Below, piece by piece: positions 34,803 through 43,769 of a stretch of 57,145 nt of DNA (positions within the stretch are counted from its first letter, which is position 1; each line of letters begins with the position of its first letter). A program made the position numbers and the translations under genes. The stretch spans positions 1 through 57,145 of the forward strand of contig JAGBIJ010000023.1 of the NCBI GenBank assembly GCA_017935045.1, given 5' to 3'. The DNA is from Muribaculaceae bacterium (GTDB lineage Bacteria; Bacteroidota; Bacteroidia; Bacteroidales; Muribaculaceae). The notes under the pieces are model-generated. The model was not told the origin of the DNA and did not search any database. It was given only the letters and a program-made list of their open reading frames with translations.

Positions 34803-34997
34803 ATCGGTAGAAGTAATAAAGTTTTAACATATAGTATTAGACATAGCACACTCTTCATTGTATATGGAATGAATGTAATGCGGTCGATATACCGATAAAA
34901 CGTATATTGATTCATCCAACATTCTCAATCACAGAGGGCACTGTTGCAAATGCGAATTTAATATAAATTTCTTAAATAAAGTATAATCCCCTGCATA

Positions 34998-35037
34998 AAA
35001 ATATACCGTCTGCCACTCATGCTTGGGTAGACGGTAT
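34998..35037 (-). terminator. Terminator of the ftsX operon
   Basis: ATACCGTCT (35003-35011) pairs with AGACGGTAT (35029-35037). On the minus strand it runs into a short T-run (34998-35001). It lies 26 bases beyond the last gene. The rest of 34803-35062 is AT-rich and shows no gene. Confidence 0.75.
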
Positions 35038-35062
35038 GAAGATGGTATTATATTATGATATA

Positions 35063-35599
35063 TCAAAACAGGCGCAGATAGTGTAGCTCCTCGGCTATCT
35101 CGCGGCCGGAGAGGCGGCGGCGGCGGGCCAGGATGCGGGCCAGCTCGTCGACCAGGGGGTAGATACGCCGGTTGCTGAAGATGCGCTGCATGCTGCGTAG
35201 TGTATTGTCGTAGAAGACTTCTATTTCGTCATCTTCAAGTACGCATACCTCGCGGCCCTCGTCGCGGATGGCCGGTTTCAGACGGGCGAGCATCTCGGTG
35301 GGGTCGGCGCCCTTGTCGCGTACGAGGCAGCGCGACAACACGTTGGACACAGCCAGCGAAGTAGTCAGATGATAATTGTTCATCAGTCTCTGCCATACAG
35401 CCTTGGGCGAGGCCGACTGCGACGCGCCCCAGAAAAATTCATTGGAGAAGACCACCATGGGGCCTTTGGCATCTATCGACACCTCGACCACGCGGTCGAA
35501 GGCATCGAGCGACGCAAGCGATATAGCCATACCCGCCAGACCATAGCAACGGTCGTCCTCATTGCGGTAGGCCAAAATATTACGTTCTTTCTTATTCAT
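35063..35599 (-). CDS. Conserved Bacteroidales protein of unknown function
   Basis: 178 residues from the ATG at 35599 (MNKKERNILAYRNEDDRCYG); an in-frame ATG eight codons earlier is less convincing. The protein is cytoplasmic by composition. It has a beta-rich first half (VVEVSIDAKGPMVVFSNEFF, then WG-S) and a helical basic end (RILARRRRLSGREIAEELH). I recognise it only as a type seen in this order. It ends the ftsX-to-queA operon, 66 bases after the barrel gene, and is followed by the terminator at 34998-35037. Confidence 0.7.
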   Translation of the reverse strand: MNKKERNILAYRNEDDRCYGLAGMAISLASLDAFDRVVEVSIDAKGPMVVFSNEFFWGASQSASPKAVWQRLMNNYHLTTSLAVSNVLSRCLVRDKGADPTEMLARLKPAIRDEGREVCVLEDDEIEVFYDNTLRSMQRIFSNRRIYPLVDELARILARRRRLSGREIAEELHYLRLF

Positions 35600-35665
35600 G
35601 TCTGTTGCGAAACATACTGTCATAATATCAACTTCTGCGGGCGGCAGAAAGTTTTCACACAGTCC

Positions 35666-36349
35666 TTAAAAGTCGTAACCGACTGTAAAGACCCAAGCCT
35701 TATTGCGGCCGGAGAGAGAGTTGTCCCAGACTTTGGTGCAGCCGGCCTCATAATGGATACCCAGATAATAATGCTCCAGTATCTTCACTCCGCTGCCCAT
35801 CTTAAGGCTGAAGTCGAATTTGTGGCGGTTGTCGTAATAACCGTCGGAATATCTCCTGGCCTCGGAGCCGACCTCGTAGGTGCCCTTGTCAGAACCGCCG
35901 AGACCGAAAGTGAAGCACGGGCCGAACTCAAAGCTCCAGCGTATGCCCTCGCCCGGAGTCAGAGTGAAGACACCCATGACAGGCACCTTGAACGTCGTAT
36001 TGCGCGTATGGCCGTACTCATGGATGTTGAATCTCTCCGCCGATGAACCCGAAGGCTCGACATACGAATAATTGTGGCTGCGGCTCTCGAAGAAGAAACC
36101 GGGCTGTACGGCCACGCAGTTCAGAAAGTTGAGATTTACCGTGACACCGGCATCGAAACCGGTGCCCCAGGAGTCGAGATTGCACGTCGCAGCCTCGTTG
36201 AAGCGGGTGGCATTGGATGTGTTGAATCCGGCGCGCACGCCGAATGTAAGGAAGCGGTCGGCTTCATAGGTGTCGAGCCACTCCTGAGCCGATGCCGGAA
36301 GGGCGCATGCCGCGAGTGTCAGGGCGCCGATAAGATGCTTGAGTCTCAT
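35666..36349 (-). CDS. Outer-membrane beta-barrel protein (PorT-like family)
   Basis: 227 residues. The signal peptide (LIGALTLAACALPASAQ) is cleaved at about residue 22. The mature protein has alternating strands (FLTFGVRAGFNTS, VAVQPGFFFESRS, HYYLGIHYEAG) and ends VFTVGYDF, an outer-membrane C-terminal strand. The architecture matches the barrel at 3594-4292, which ends similarly. It is 13 bases after queA in the ftsX operon, so it is probably co-transcribed with cell-envelope and tRNA-modification genes. The specific function is unknown. Confidence 0.75.
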   Translation of the reverse strand: MRLKHLIGALTLAACALPASAQEWLDTYEADRFLTFGVRAGFNTSNATRFNEAATCNLDSWGTGFDAGVTVNLNFLNCVAVQPGFFFESRSHNYSYVEPSGSSAERFNIHEYGHTRNTTFKVPVMGVFTLTPGEGIRWSFEFGPCFTFGLGGSDKGTYEVGSEARRYSDGYYDNRHKFDFSLKMGSGVKILEHYYLGIHYEAGCTKVWDNSLSGRNKAWVFTVGYDF

Positions 36350-36362
36350 AACTATAATCGTT

Positions 36363-37436
36363 TTACTTGGCAGGTTTGGGTTCTTCTCTCAGTATCAGCA
36401 TCGCGTCGCCGTATGCTCCGAATTTGTAGCCTTCCTTGATGGCCTCCTCGTAAGCCTTCATTACCAGATCATAGCCGCCGAAAGCGCATACCATCATCAG
36501 CATCGTGGAGTAGGGCATGTGGAAGTTTGACACCATCGAGGTGCATACCGAAAATTCGTAGGGAGGGAAGATGAATTTGTTGGTCCATCCCTTGGTGGGC
36601 ATGATATGTCCGTTCATGCATACCGATGTGGCTATGGCGCGCAACACCGACGTGCCTATGGCGCAGACAGCGTTGCCGCGGTCTTTGGCCGCGTTGACAG
36701 TGTCCACCAGAGCTCCGTCCACCTCCATATCCTCGGAGTCCATACGGTGCTTGGTCAGATCCTCCACATCGATTTCGCGGTAATTGCCGCGTCCGGAGTG
36801 CAGAGTCAGAAAAGCCCTCTCCACACCCTTGATTTCAAGCCTTTTCATCAGCTCGCGGCTGAAATGCAGGCCGGCCGCCGGAGCTACCACGGCGCCTTCC
36901 TTCTCGGCGAAGATACACTGATAGCGCTCCTCGTCGGCCTCCTCCACCGGACGCTTGATATAGTCAGGCAGCGGCGTTTCACCCAAAGCATAGAGTGCCT
37001 TCTTGAACTCGTCGTGCGGCGCGTCATACAGGAAACGCAGCGTGCGGCCGCGGTTAGTAGTGTTGTCTATGACCTCGGCCACCATGCTCTCGTCAGGGCC
37101 GAAATACAGCTTGTTGCCTATGCGTATCTTGCGGGCCGGCTCCACCAGGACGTCCCAGAATTTATTGTCGGCGTTCAGCTCACGCAGCAGAAATACCTCG
37201 ATGCGCGCCCCCGTCTTCTCCTTGTTGCCATACAGGCGCGCCGGGAATACACGCGTATTGTTGAATATCATGATGTCGCCTTCGTCGAAATAGTTGATGA
37301 TATCCTTGAAAATACGGTGTTCTATCTCGCCGGTCATGGCGTTCACGACCATCAGGCGACACTCGTCGCGGTTCTTCGAGGGATGCTGCGCGATGAGATT
37401 GTCAGGTAAATTAAACTTGAATTGTGAGAGTCTCAT
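36363..37436 (-). CDS. queA: S-adenosylmethionine:tRNA ribosyltransferase-isomerase
   Basis: 357 residues, full length. QueA transfers the ribosyl part of S-adenosylmethionine to preQ1 in tRNA to form epoxyqueuosine, the penultimate step of queuosine synthesis, in the cytoplasm. Signatures include [52 protein letters not shown] and [14 protein letters not shown]. It follows truB by 15 bases; the truB-queA pairing is a common Bacteroidetes order. Other queuosine genes are not in the window. Confidence 0.97.
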   Translation of the reverse strand: MRLSQFKFNLPDNLIAQHPSKNRDECRLMVVNAMTGEIEHRIFKDIINYFDEGDIMIFNNTRVFPARLYGNKEKTGARIEVFLLRELNADNKFWDVLVEPARKIRIGNKLYFGPDESMVAEVIDNTTNRGRTLRFLYDAPHDEFKKALYALGETPLPDYIKRPVEEADEERYQCIFAEKEGAVVAPAAGLHFSRELMKRLEIKGVERAFLTLHSGRGNYREIDVEDLTKHRMDSEDMEVDGALVDTVNAAKDRGNAVCAIGTSVLRAIATSVCMNGHIMPTKGWTNKFIFPPYEFSVCTSMVSNFHMPYSTMLMMVCAFGGYDLVMKAYEEAIKEGYKFGAYGDAMLILREEPKPAK

Positions 37437-37451
37437 GCTTATTCTCTATCT

Positions 37452-38189
37452 TTATCTTTGCTGTTCTCTTTGTGATTCCTTTACGTAATCCTCGGGCCAC
37501 TCCAGCGGCGTCGAGGCTATGAGCCTTACGGCCTCGTCCACGCTCAGACAGCTGTCCGCGCCGTAGTCGCCCACGCGTGTGCGCCGCAACTCCGTCAGAT
37601 GCGCGCCGCTGCCCAGCGCCGACCCTATGTCGCGCGCCAGAGCCCTGATATAAGTGCCTTTGCTGCAGACTACGCGTACCGTGATGCTCTGCTGGCTGTA
37701 GTCCAGCAGCTCCAGCTCGTCTATCTGCAGCGGCTTGGCCTTCAGCTCCACCTCCCGGCCCTTGCGCGCCGACTCGTAGGCGCGTTTGCCGTCCACCTTG
37801 ACAGCCGAAAAAACCGGAGGCACCTGCATGATGCGTCCCGTGAAGCGGGGCAGCGTCTCGCGCACCAGTTCCTCGGTAATGTGGCTTACAGGATAGGTAG
37901 CGTCTATCTCCGTCTCCAGGTCGTAGCTCGGAGTCGTGGCGCCCAGACGTATGGTAGCCACATACTCCTTTGTTCCGGCCTGCAGCTCCTCTATGCGCTT
38001 CGTCGCTTTGCCCGTGCATACGATAAGCACCCCCGTGGCCAGAGGGTCCAGTGTGCCGGCGTGTCCCACCTTCAGCTTGCGTATCTTCAGCCGCCGGCTC
38101 AGCGCGCCGCGCAGACGCTTGACCGCGTCAAACGAGGTCCAGCCCAGCGGCTTGTCTACAGCCAGTATTTCACCGGAAAGAAAATTCAT
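37452..38189 (-). CDS. truB: tRNA pseudouridine(55) synthase
   Basis: 245 residues. It makes pseudouridine 55 in the T-loop of tRNAs. The catalytic motif GHAGTLDPLATG (Asp 48) is intact, with VDKPLGWTSFDAV near the N-terminus, PPVFSAVKVDGKRAYE, and CSKGTYIRALARDIG. A separate PUA domain is not evident, so this is the shorter form, ending in a Gln/Arg-rich tail. It lies 12 bases after uppP, within the ftsX-uppP-truB-queA order that recurs in Bacteroidetes. Confidence 0.97.
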   Translation of the reverse strand: MNFLSGEILAVDKPLGWTSFDAVKRLRGALSRRLKIRKLKVGHAGTLDPLATGVLIVCTGKATKRIEELQAGTKEYVATIRLGATTPSYDLETEIDATYPVSHITEELVRETLPRFTGRIMQVPPVFSAVKVDGKRAYESARKGREVELKAKPLQIDELELLDYSQQSITVRVVCSKGTYIRALARDIGSALGSGAHLTELRRTRVGDYGADSCLSVDEAVRLIASTPLEWPEDYVKESQREQQR

Positions 38190-38201
38190 GGGGCCGTCAG
38201 T

Positions 38202-39041
38202 TTACCAGAGCAGGCAGAGCAGACCGGCGGCGGCGCAATAGACCGCGAACCATATCAGCTTGCCCCTCTTTACCAGTTCTATCATCCACTTGCAAGCCGC
38301 GCACCCCACCAGGAAAGCTGCGGCAAAACCCGTCAGCATGGCTCCGGCGCCTATGGCCGAGGTAGGCTCGGCGGCGGCAGCCGCAGGCGTAGATATCATC
38401 TTCGCCAGATCAAGCAGCGACTCGCCCACTATAGGCAGTATGACCATGATGAACGAGAACGTAGCCACCTGGCCGCGCTTGTCGCCGAGCAATATGCCGG
38501 TGGCTATCGTCGAGCCGGAGCGGCTCAGGCCCGGCAGCACGGCCACAGCCTGGGCGCAGCCTATGATGAAGGCATCACCCCAGCCTATGGTCCGGCCCTT
38601 GTCGGCTGGTACCGGCCGCCCGGTGCGGCGGTCAAAACCGCTGTAATAAGCGAACGCCAGCAGAAGCGCCGTGACAATCAGGCAGCAGCCGACCACTCCC
38701 AGCCCCTGGCCGAAAATGTCCTCCACGTAATCCTTGAAGAAGACACCGACTATACCTACAGGTATGCAGCTGACCAGCACCTTGCAGACATATATGAAGT
38801 CCGGATTGCCGTTGAAGCGGAAAAAGCCGGCACACAGCTTGCGGAACATAGGCCACAATATGACCACTGTAGACAGCACGGTGGCGAAATGCACCATGAC
38901 GTCAAACTGCAGCTCCTGCGATGCAGGAAGATCCACGCCCAGTATCTCGCGGAAAATAGCCAGATGGCCGCTGGAGCTTATGGGCAGATACTCCGACGCC
39001 CCCTGTACGATACCCAGTATCAGAGCTTTCCACAATTCCAT
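38202..39041 (-). CDS. uppP: Undecaprenyl-diphosphatase (bacitracin resistance)
   Basis: 279 residues and about eight transmembrane helices, matching BacA/UppP. It dephosphorylates undecaprenyl pyrophosphate to recycle the lipid carrier for peptidoglycan and other envelope polymers. The active-site segments are ILGIVQGASEYLPISSSGHL near residue 9 (Gln 13 and Glu 17 at the E/Q-xxx-E site) and LPGLSRSGSTIATGIL. A single base separates it from the DUF3098 gene upstream, so translation is probably coupled. Confidence 0.96.
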   Translation of the reverse strand: MELWKALILGIVQGASEYLPISSSGHLAIFREILGVDLPASQELQFDVMVHFATVLSTVVILWPMFRKLCAGFFRFNGNPDFIYVCKVLVSCIPVGIVGVFFKDYVEDIFGQGLGVVGCCLIVTALLLAFAYYSGFDRRTGRPVPADKGRTIGWGDAFIIGCAQAVAVLPGLSRSGSTIATGILLGDKRGQVATFSFIMVILPIVGESLLDLAKMISTPAAAAAEPTSAIGAGAMLTGFAAAFLVGCAACKWMIELVKRGKLIWFAVYCAAAGLLCLLW

Positions 39042-39042
39042 A

Positions 39043-39333
39043 TCAGCTCTTGCGCTTCTTGGGTGAATATATGATGGCGAAAGCCATGGCTACAAATCCT
39101 AAGAACGCCAGACCCGGACCTATGACTATACGGCGCGTGGAGAAAATATCCTCATTGAAGCCCGCAGTGTCGCCATTGGCCGAGCCGAGCATCAGCAGAA
39201 AGCCGGCCACAATCATAAGCAGCGAGATGCCCATGTACAGAAAATTCTTCCTGACAAACGGACGCTGGCTGTCAGTTTCCTTATGCAGCCCCGTTGTGGA
39301 ATCAGGCTGCTGTATGCCTTGTTTTGTTGTCAT
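39043..39333 (-). CDS. DUF3098 membrane protein
   Basis: 96 residues. A hydrophilic N-terminus (1-28) is followed by two transmembrane helices (about 32-50 and 68-88) around a short loop containing FSTRRIVIGPG, and a basic end (YSPKKRKS). This is the layout of DUF3098, a Bacteroidetes family almost always found between ftsX and uppP, as here. The role is unknown; its location suggests a function in envelope growth or division. Confidence 0.93.
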   Translation of the reverse strand: MTTKQGIQQPDSTTGLHKETDSQRPFVRKNFLYMGISLLMIVAGFLLMLGSANGDTAGFNEDIFSTRRIVIGPGLAFLGFVAMAFAIIYSPKKRKS

Positions 39334-39366
39334 GTATGTGAATGTATTTGCGTAAAATCAGAACAC

Positions 39367-40245
39367 TTACTTAAACAGTTCATCATAATCCTTGTGCAGA
39401 TAGCGGTTGGTGGCTATCAGCGCCGACAGCGCGCAGAGCAGCATGCCCAGCGCCGTCAGACCGGCCATGGTCAGACCGGCGTGACCCCATGATACATAAC
39501 GGGTAATCTCGGCCATCTGCGTCTGCTCTATGAACGACAGAGCCGCCGCCAGCAGTACAGAAGCCAGCAGACCCGCCAGCAGACCCGAGATAAGATTGCC
39601 CCTGATGAACGGACGGCGTATGAAGCCCGGAGTAGCACCCACGAGCTGCATGGTGTGTATAGTGAAACGGCGCGAATAGATGGTCAGAAGCACCGTATTG
39701 TTGATAAGCATGAACGAGATTATGATCATAGCCAGCGCCACACCGCCGAGCAGCATCAGCGTATGGGAGAAGAAGCGGTCCATAGAGCTTACCACCTCCG
39801 AGTCCGGCGCCACCACCTCCTGTACGCCCGGATACGTGCGCAGCCGCGCGGCCACCGCAGCTATCGAGTCGGCGCCCGCATACGGCGCATTGAGATACAG
39901 CTCGATTTCCGGCGTGAAGAAATTGTACCCGGCTACCTCCTCCACATTGTCGCCCGTAGCGGCGTTCCACTCCTTCAGAGCCTCATCCTTTGTGACAGTA
40001 CGGCACTTGAGTGTATACGGACGCTGGCGCAGCGTCGCTGCCAGCGAGTCGGCGCCGGCATCAGAAACACCGTCAGTCATCACGATACTGATCTGCTGCT
40101 GCTCGCGTACCTCCGTCGCAGTGTTCATAGCCGCGATGCACATCAGCACAATCAGACCCACGAGCACAAGCAGCATAGTGACACTTACCACCGTAGTGAA
40201 GTGAGCCGCCCAATACGATATTTTAATTTCCCTATGTTTTTTCAC
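39367..40245 (-). CDS. ftsX: Cell division protein FtsX
   Basis: 292 residues with four transmembrane helices (about 20-42, 165-188, 215-240, 258-280) and an extracellular domain between the first two (EVREQQQISIVMTDGVSD through the PYAGADSIAAV region). FtsX, with the ATPase FtsE, couples division to peptidoglycan hydrolase activation. ftsE is not adjacent, which is common in Bacteroidetes. It is the first gene of the operon running to 35063, with a promoter at 40312-40344. Confidence 0.93.
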   Translation of the reverse strand: MKKHREIKISYWAAHFTTVVSVTMLLVLVGLIVLMCIAAMNTATEVREQQQISIVMTDGVSDAGADSLAATLRQRPYTLKCRTVTKDEALKEWNAATGDNVEEVAGYNFFTPEIELYLNAPYAGADSIAAVAARLRTYPGVQEVVAPDSEVVSSMDRFFSHTLMLLGGVALAMIIISFMLINNTVLLTIYSRRFTIHTMQLVGATPGFIRRPFIRGNLISGLLAGLLASVLLAAALSFIEQTQMAEITRYVSWGHAGLTMAGLTALGMLLCALSALIATNRYLHKDYDELFK

Positions 40246-40311
40246 GCGCGAAAACAGTTATGACTGATACGCAGGCGATGCAAAACCGTGCAGCGCCGAC
40301 GTTTCAACCTG

Positions 40312-40344
40312 CAAAGTTAATACATCCGCACCCCCCTTGTCAAG
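40312..40344 (-). promoter_or_regulatory. ftsX operon promoter
   Basis: TAACTTTG (40312-40319, minus) is a full -7 match; a CTTG at 40341-40344 sits 21 bases upstream as a weaker -33 box. The predicted leader is about 60 bases. The remainder of 40246-40515 shows no gene. Confidence 0.6.
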
Positions 40345-40515
40345 TTTTTACACCCCTTTTTTCATCCCGCGTCCGCAAAACAGTCAAAACAGTCAGCCGA
40401 TACGGACCTGACGCCTCCTCCATTTCCGCAAGTGCGCCGCTACGTGGCTCACCTCCGCCAGCCCGGAGGGAGGGCTGCAATCTTGTTACCCCGCGTGCTT
40501 GCACCTTAAGTCCCC

Positions 40516-41742
40516 TCACTCCGAATACCCGAATTTACTCAGATTGTCTTTAGCGGCCTGATTACCCTGCGTGGCCGCCAGCCGCCACCATCTTACCGCC
40601 TCAGCCTTGTCCTGAGTAACTCCGTTGCCATTCCAATAGCACTCGCCAAGATTGCTTTGCGCATTGGCGTCCCCCTGCTCGGCGCTCTTTCTGTACCATT
40701 CCGCGGCCTGGGTATCAGACTGCGCCACTCCCTTGCCATTTGCGTAGCACCAGCCAAGATTGTATTGTGCAACGGCATCCCCCTGCTCGGCGCTCCTTCT
40801 ATACCATTCCACAGCCGCCTTCTTGTCTTGCGCCACGCCCAAGCCATTCCAATAGCAACTGCCGAGATTGAATTGCGCGTAGGCATTTCCCTGCTCGGCG
40901 CTCTTTTTGAACCATTCCGCAGCCTCGGTGTCAGACTGCGCCACTCCCTTGCCATTCGCGTAGCACAAGCCAAGATTGCATTGCGCCCTGGCATTCCCTC
41001 CTTCCGCAAGCTCGCGGTAGATAGCTGCCGCCTTATCATACTGTTTGATGTGATAATACTCATTGGCTTCATCAACCGTATGCTTCGGTTTAGCCGTCAG
41101 CTCTCCGGAAATCCGCAGCGACATGCCCTCTGTCAGCGATATCTGCTGGTGGAATGTCTGATACCCATCCGCGCTAATCTCAAGGTTGTACGTCCCGGCT
41201 GTCAGATTATTCAACGTCAGCGGGGTCACGCCGACGGGCTTGCCGTCCATCGACACCTGACTTTTCAGAGGATAGTAGTCGACATTAAGAGTGGCATAGA
41301 TAGACTCCAGGTTCGAACGCCCGTAAAGCAGCTCGCGCGGCACATCGAGAGTCAGCTCGTATACACCTTTAGACTTCAGCACGCGGATGCCGAACTCGGT
41401 AAAATCGACGTGCAGCGTAGGCGCGCCGGGACACATTATATCGAACATCGAGGTGCCGCTGCCCGCGGCGTCCCCTTCCAGCCATACCCAGTACTCACTG
41501 CCGTAATACTCAGCCTCCCCGATCAGATTGCCGTCGAAACGCGCCCCCGGCACCGGCAGCTGCACCCTGACCATAGCGGCCTCAGCGCCGTTGACATCCG
41601 TGCGTATCTGCTTGCCATGAAGCACCATATCTATAGGCTTGAGGTCCGTAACCTTGAGATTCTGAGCCGTAAGCGGAGCAGCCGCCAAAAAAGCCGCCAC
41701 AACAACTAAAATCCGAGCTAAATAAGTATATATCTGAGTCAT
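40516..41742 (-). CDS. Secreted PEGA and Sel1-repeat protein
   Basis: 408 residues. A signal peptide (LARILVVVAAFLAAAPLTAQ) is followed by a beta-rich region (28-160), a PEGA-type sandwich (about 165-222; VSMDGKPVGVTPLTLNNLTA), and four Sel1 repeats (about 245-395). The Sel1 units alternate in type (CYANGKGVAQSD, CYWNGLGVAQDK, CYANGKGVAQSD, CYWNGNGVTQDK), so a 72-residue pair has been duplicated. Sel1 repeats are helical scaffolds for protein contacts. The promoter lies against the ATG, so the message is probably leaderless. Its first 20 codons and promoter reappear at 57051-57145 on the other strand. Confidence 0.88.
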   Translation of the reverse strand: MTQIYTYLARILVVVAAFLAAAPLTAQNLKVTDLKPIDMVLHGKQIRTDVNGAEAAMVRVQLPVPGARFDGNLIGEAEYYGSEYWVWLEGDAAGSGTSMFDIMCPGAPTLHVDFTEFGIRVLKSKGVYELTLDVPRELLYGRSNLESIYATLNVDYYPLKSQVSMDGKPVGVTPLTLNNLTAGTYNLEISADGYQTFHQQISLTEGMSLRISGELTAKPKHTVDEANEYYHIKQYDKAAAIYRELAEGGNARAQCNLGLCYANGKGVAQSDTEAAEWFKKSAEQGNAYAQFNLGSCYWNGLGVAQDKKAAVEWYRRSAEQGDAVAQYNLGWCYANGKGVAQSDTQAAEWYRKSAEQGDANAQSNLGECYWNGNGVTQDKAEAVRWWRLAATQGNQAAKDNLSKFGYSE

Positions 41743-41746
41743 ACCG

Positions 41747-41777
41747 CAAAATTAGCAAAAATAATACTCCCCGCCAA
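41747..41777 (-). promoter_or_regulatory. Promoter of the PEGA/Sel1 gene
   Basis: TAATTTTG (41747-41754, minus) ends four bases before the ATG; TTGG (41774-41777) sits about 20 bases upstream as a partial -33 box. The same layout and nearly the same bases recur at 57051-57085. Confidence 0.65.
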
Positions 41778-41795
41778 GGCCGACCTTTAAAAATG

Positions 41796-43493
41796 TTATT
41801 TGAATAGGGATAATCCAGATTCTGTTAGACTGTATCTCTGTTTTGAGCTTGTCGGTTTGCTTGGATTAGACATTCCGATGTATCCGGTGGATAATGCAGG
41901 CGCCAGAATATATCTTCTTAATTTATAAAGGCTATCAAGATTTATAGCGTTTAATATTTCATTGGAAGTAGCTCCTTTTTGACTGATTAAGAGTAATACA
42001 CGCAATAGGTCGGAAATCAACAAGGATAGGTCTGTTTTTGAGTTCTTCCAGACTTGTAAATAGACTTTCGAAATTAGATGTGAAAGTTTGTTTTTTAGTG
42101 TAGTAACATCCTTAATATTAGATATATAAACTTGTAAATCGTTGTTTGCAAGTTCGTTTTCAAGATGGGTCATAATTTTGTGCAGCGGAGCCTCGGCTCT
42201 TTGTGGATTGGCAGTCGTGTCATTAAGCTCAATCATATCTTTTCTGCATCGTATTGTAAGCAGAAAATAAGTGCGGTCGTCATCTGTCTCAATTACAGCG
42301 GGGCTGTTGCCGTTGAGATTCAGGTGCTTTTGAATAGTAGGGATACCGGTAGCCCGACCCTCTGTCAATCCGAGTTCTTTCAGAAAGTCTCCAAGCCTGC
42401 GGTTGCGATATCGACGTGCTTTGAGTTTTTTTGCAGTCCTTATTGCTTCTGTACTTATGGAACGATCGGGACCGGCGTAACTTAAAATGTCTATATGGGA
42501 GGGCTCAATTGTAATTTCCACTGGTTCGCGCTCTCTATAATCACGATGGTAAAGTGCGTTTACCACGGCTTCTTCGAGCGCTTGGTAAGGATAATTGAAT
42601 ACCTTGATTGATTTTTCATTGTCCGATGGTTTACTGATTCGCTGTTTGATGACGTTGGTTCTTAGATAAGATAGAGTATCATTGATGATCTTTGGCACAG
42701 GACCTGTGATTTTGGGCGCTTCTATGATGATATCAGGATTTTCTATGCTGCCTCCCGGAAAATGAACAATATCGACCTGTGTCACAGGGAAAAACTTTTC
42801 GGGATGGTCACAAAACATCATTGCGGCCACATTTTTGATTTGACGGTTCTCAACCGGACCTGTTAATAAGTCCATTTCATCAAGTATTTCCATTAGAGAT
42901 TTGTGGCCGAATTCATCTGCTAATTTGCTTTCGATTGATTTAAGATGTTCGTAGACCCTTATACCTGAAATATCTTCAATTCCGATATCTGTGTTGCCTC
43001 TTTCATCAAAGGGCACTCGGTTGGCAAGTTCGCGGACTTCATCTAGAATTTCGCCTTTGGCTTCGATTGTGGATGATTTGCTGCGGATATAAAACTTTGG
43101 AGTGGATCTATTGGCAACTACACTCTCCATAACTGAGTATGGGCGATTGATGCCTGCCGGAACCCATATTACGAGAATTGTTTTCCCGTCAATTTCCTCA
43201 GGTGATACTTTGCATAGGTATGCGGGCGATATTTTGGCATCATAGCCGATCATTTCTTTTAAAATACGGGCAATGTCAGTTTCGCTCACTCCTTTGACGG
43301 GTCTTTTGGCAATACCGTTTTCTTCTTCAACTCCCACAAGGACATAACCGCCTCCTGTATTTTCCAAATCTGTGGCAAAAGCACAGATGGTATGATAGAT
43401 CTTATCAGGATTCCAGCTTGCCTTAAACTCAATACGGTTAGATTCTACTTTTCGTTTATTGAGCAAATCTTCTATGTTGATAGGTAGAGCCAT
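41796..43493 (-). CDS. AlbA_2/RecG-like ATP-binding transcriptional regulator
   Basis: 565 residues from the ATG at 43493 (MALPINIEDLLNKRKVESNR); an in-frame ATG at 43610 lies upstream of natural starts of this family and overlaps the promoter. The N-terminal Schlafen AlbA_2 domain (about 10-130) has RIEFKASWNPDKIYHTICAF and GGGYVLVGVEE. An ATP-binding module (about 290-440) has LEEAVVNALYHRDYRE and EGRATGIPTI. The C-terminus has a winged-helix-like segment. These proteins are often regulators or components of mobile and defence loci. GC content is visibly lower than in flanking core genes, suggesting transfer. A relic of the same family lies at 2320-2542. Confidence 0.85.
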   Translation of the reverse strand: MALPINIEDLLNKRKVESNRIEFKASWNPDKIYHTICAFATDLENTGGGYVLVGVEEENGIAKRPVKGVSETDIARILKEMIGYDAKISPAYLCKVSPEEIDGKTILVIWVPAGINRPYSVMESVVANRSTPKFYIRSKSSTIEAKGEILDEVRELANRVPFDERGNTDIGIEDISGIRVYEHLKSIESKLADEFGHKSLMEILDEMDLLTGPVENRQIKNVAAMMFCDHPEKFFPVTQVDIVHFPGGSIENPDIIIEAPKITGPVPKIINDTLSYLRTNVIKQRISKPSDNEKSIKVFNYPYQALEEAVVNALYHRDYREREPVEITIEPSHIDILSYAGPDRSISTEAIRTAKKLKARRYRNRRLGDFLKELGLTEGRATGIPTIQKHLNLNGNSPAVIETDDDRTYFLLTIRCRKDMIELNDTTANPQRAEAPLHKIMTHLENELANNDLQVYISNIKDVTTLKNKLSHLISKVYLQVWKNSKTDLSLLISDLLRVLLLISQKGATSNEILNAINLDSLYKLRRYILAPALSTGYIGMSNPSKPTSSKQRYSLTESGLSLFK

Positions 43494-43587
43494 TTTGTTA
43501 TGATATGCTTGTTGAATTGGAAATATTATTTTTCGGAAGCCTCGTCTTTCAAAACAATGTATCCGTATAGCCTTCTGTACGGTTATG

Positions 43588-43618
43588 CAAATGTAGTAAA
43601 AAATATTCAACCCGCAAG
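43588..43618 (-). promoter_or_regulatory. Promoter of the AlbA_2 gene
   Basis: On the minus strand CTTG (43615-43618) and TACATTTG (43588-43595) are 19 bases apart. The predicted leader is about 90 bases. It is back-to-back with the murF-alr promoter. Confidence 0.65.
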
Positions 43619-43678
43619 GATGTAAAATTATAGAATTGTTTTTCCCGGGTTGCTTGCGGGTTGCTTGCGGCAGCCGGG

Positions 43679-43710
43679 TTTGGCGGTATGGGGATTTATT
43701 TGTACTTTTG
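43679..43710 (+). promoter_or_regulatory. murF-alr promoter
   Basis: TTTG (43679-43682) and TACTTTTG (43703-43710) are 20 bases apart, a full consensus match. The start near 43717 gives a leader of about 53 bases. Just upstream, GGTTGCTTGCG occurs twice in tandem (about 43648-43670). Confidence 0.8.
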
Positions 43711-43769
43711 TATTTCCGTTAAACGGTCCGGCGACGGGTTCGGATTGACGGACTGAATGATATTATGCT

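Noticed and set aside
37599-39074. 491-codon plus-strand ORF opposite truB and uppP
   Set aside because: It is a shadow of conserved genes, with Arg/Gln/His-rich composition and no domain.
43494-43610. 39-residue N-terminal extension of the AlbA_2 protein
   Set aside because: The family begins near MALPINIEDLL; the extension starts next to the -7 box at 43588-43595.
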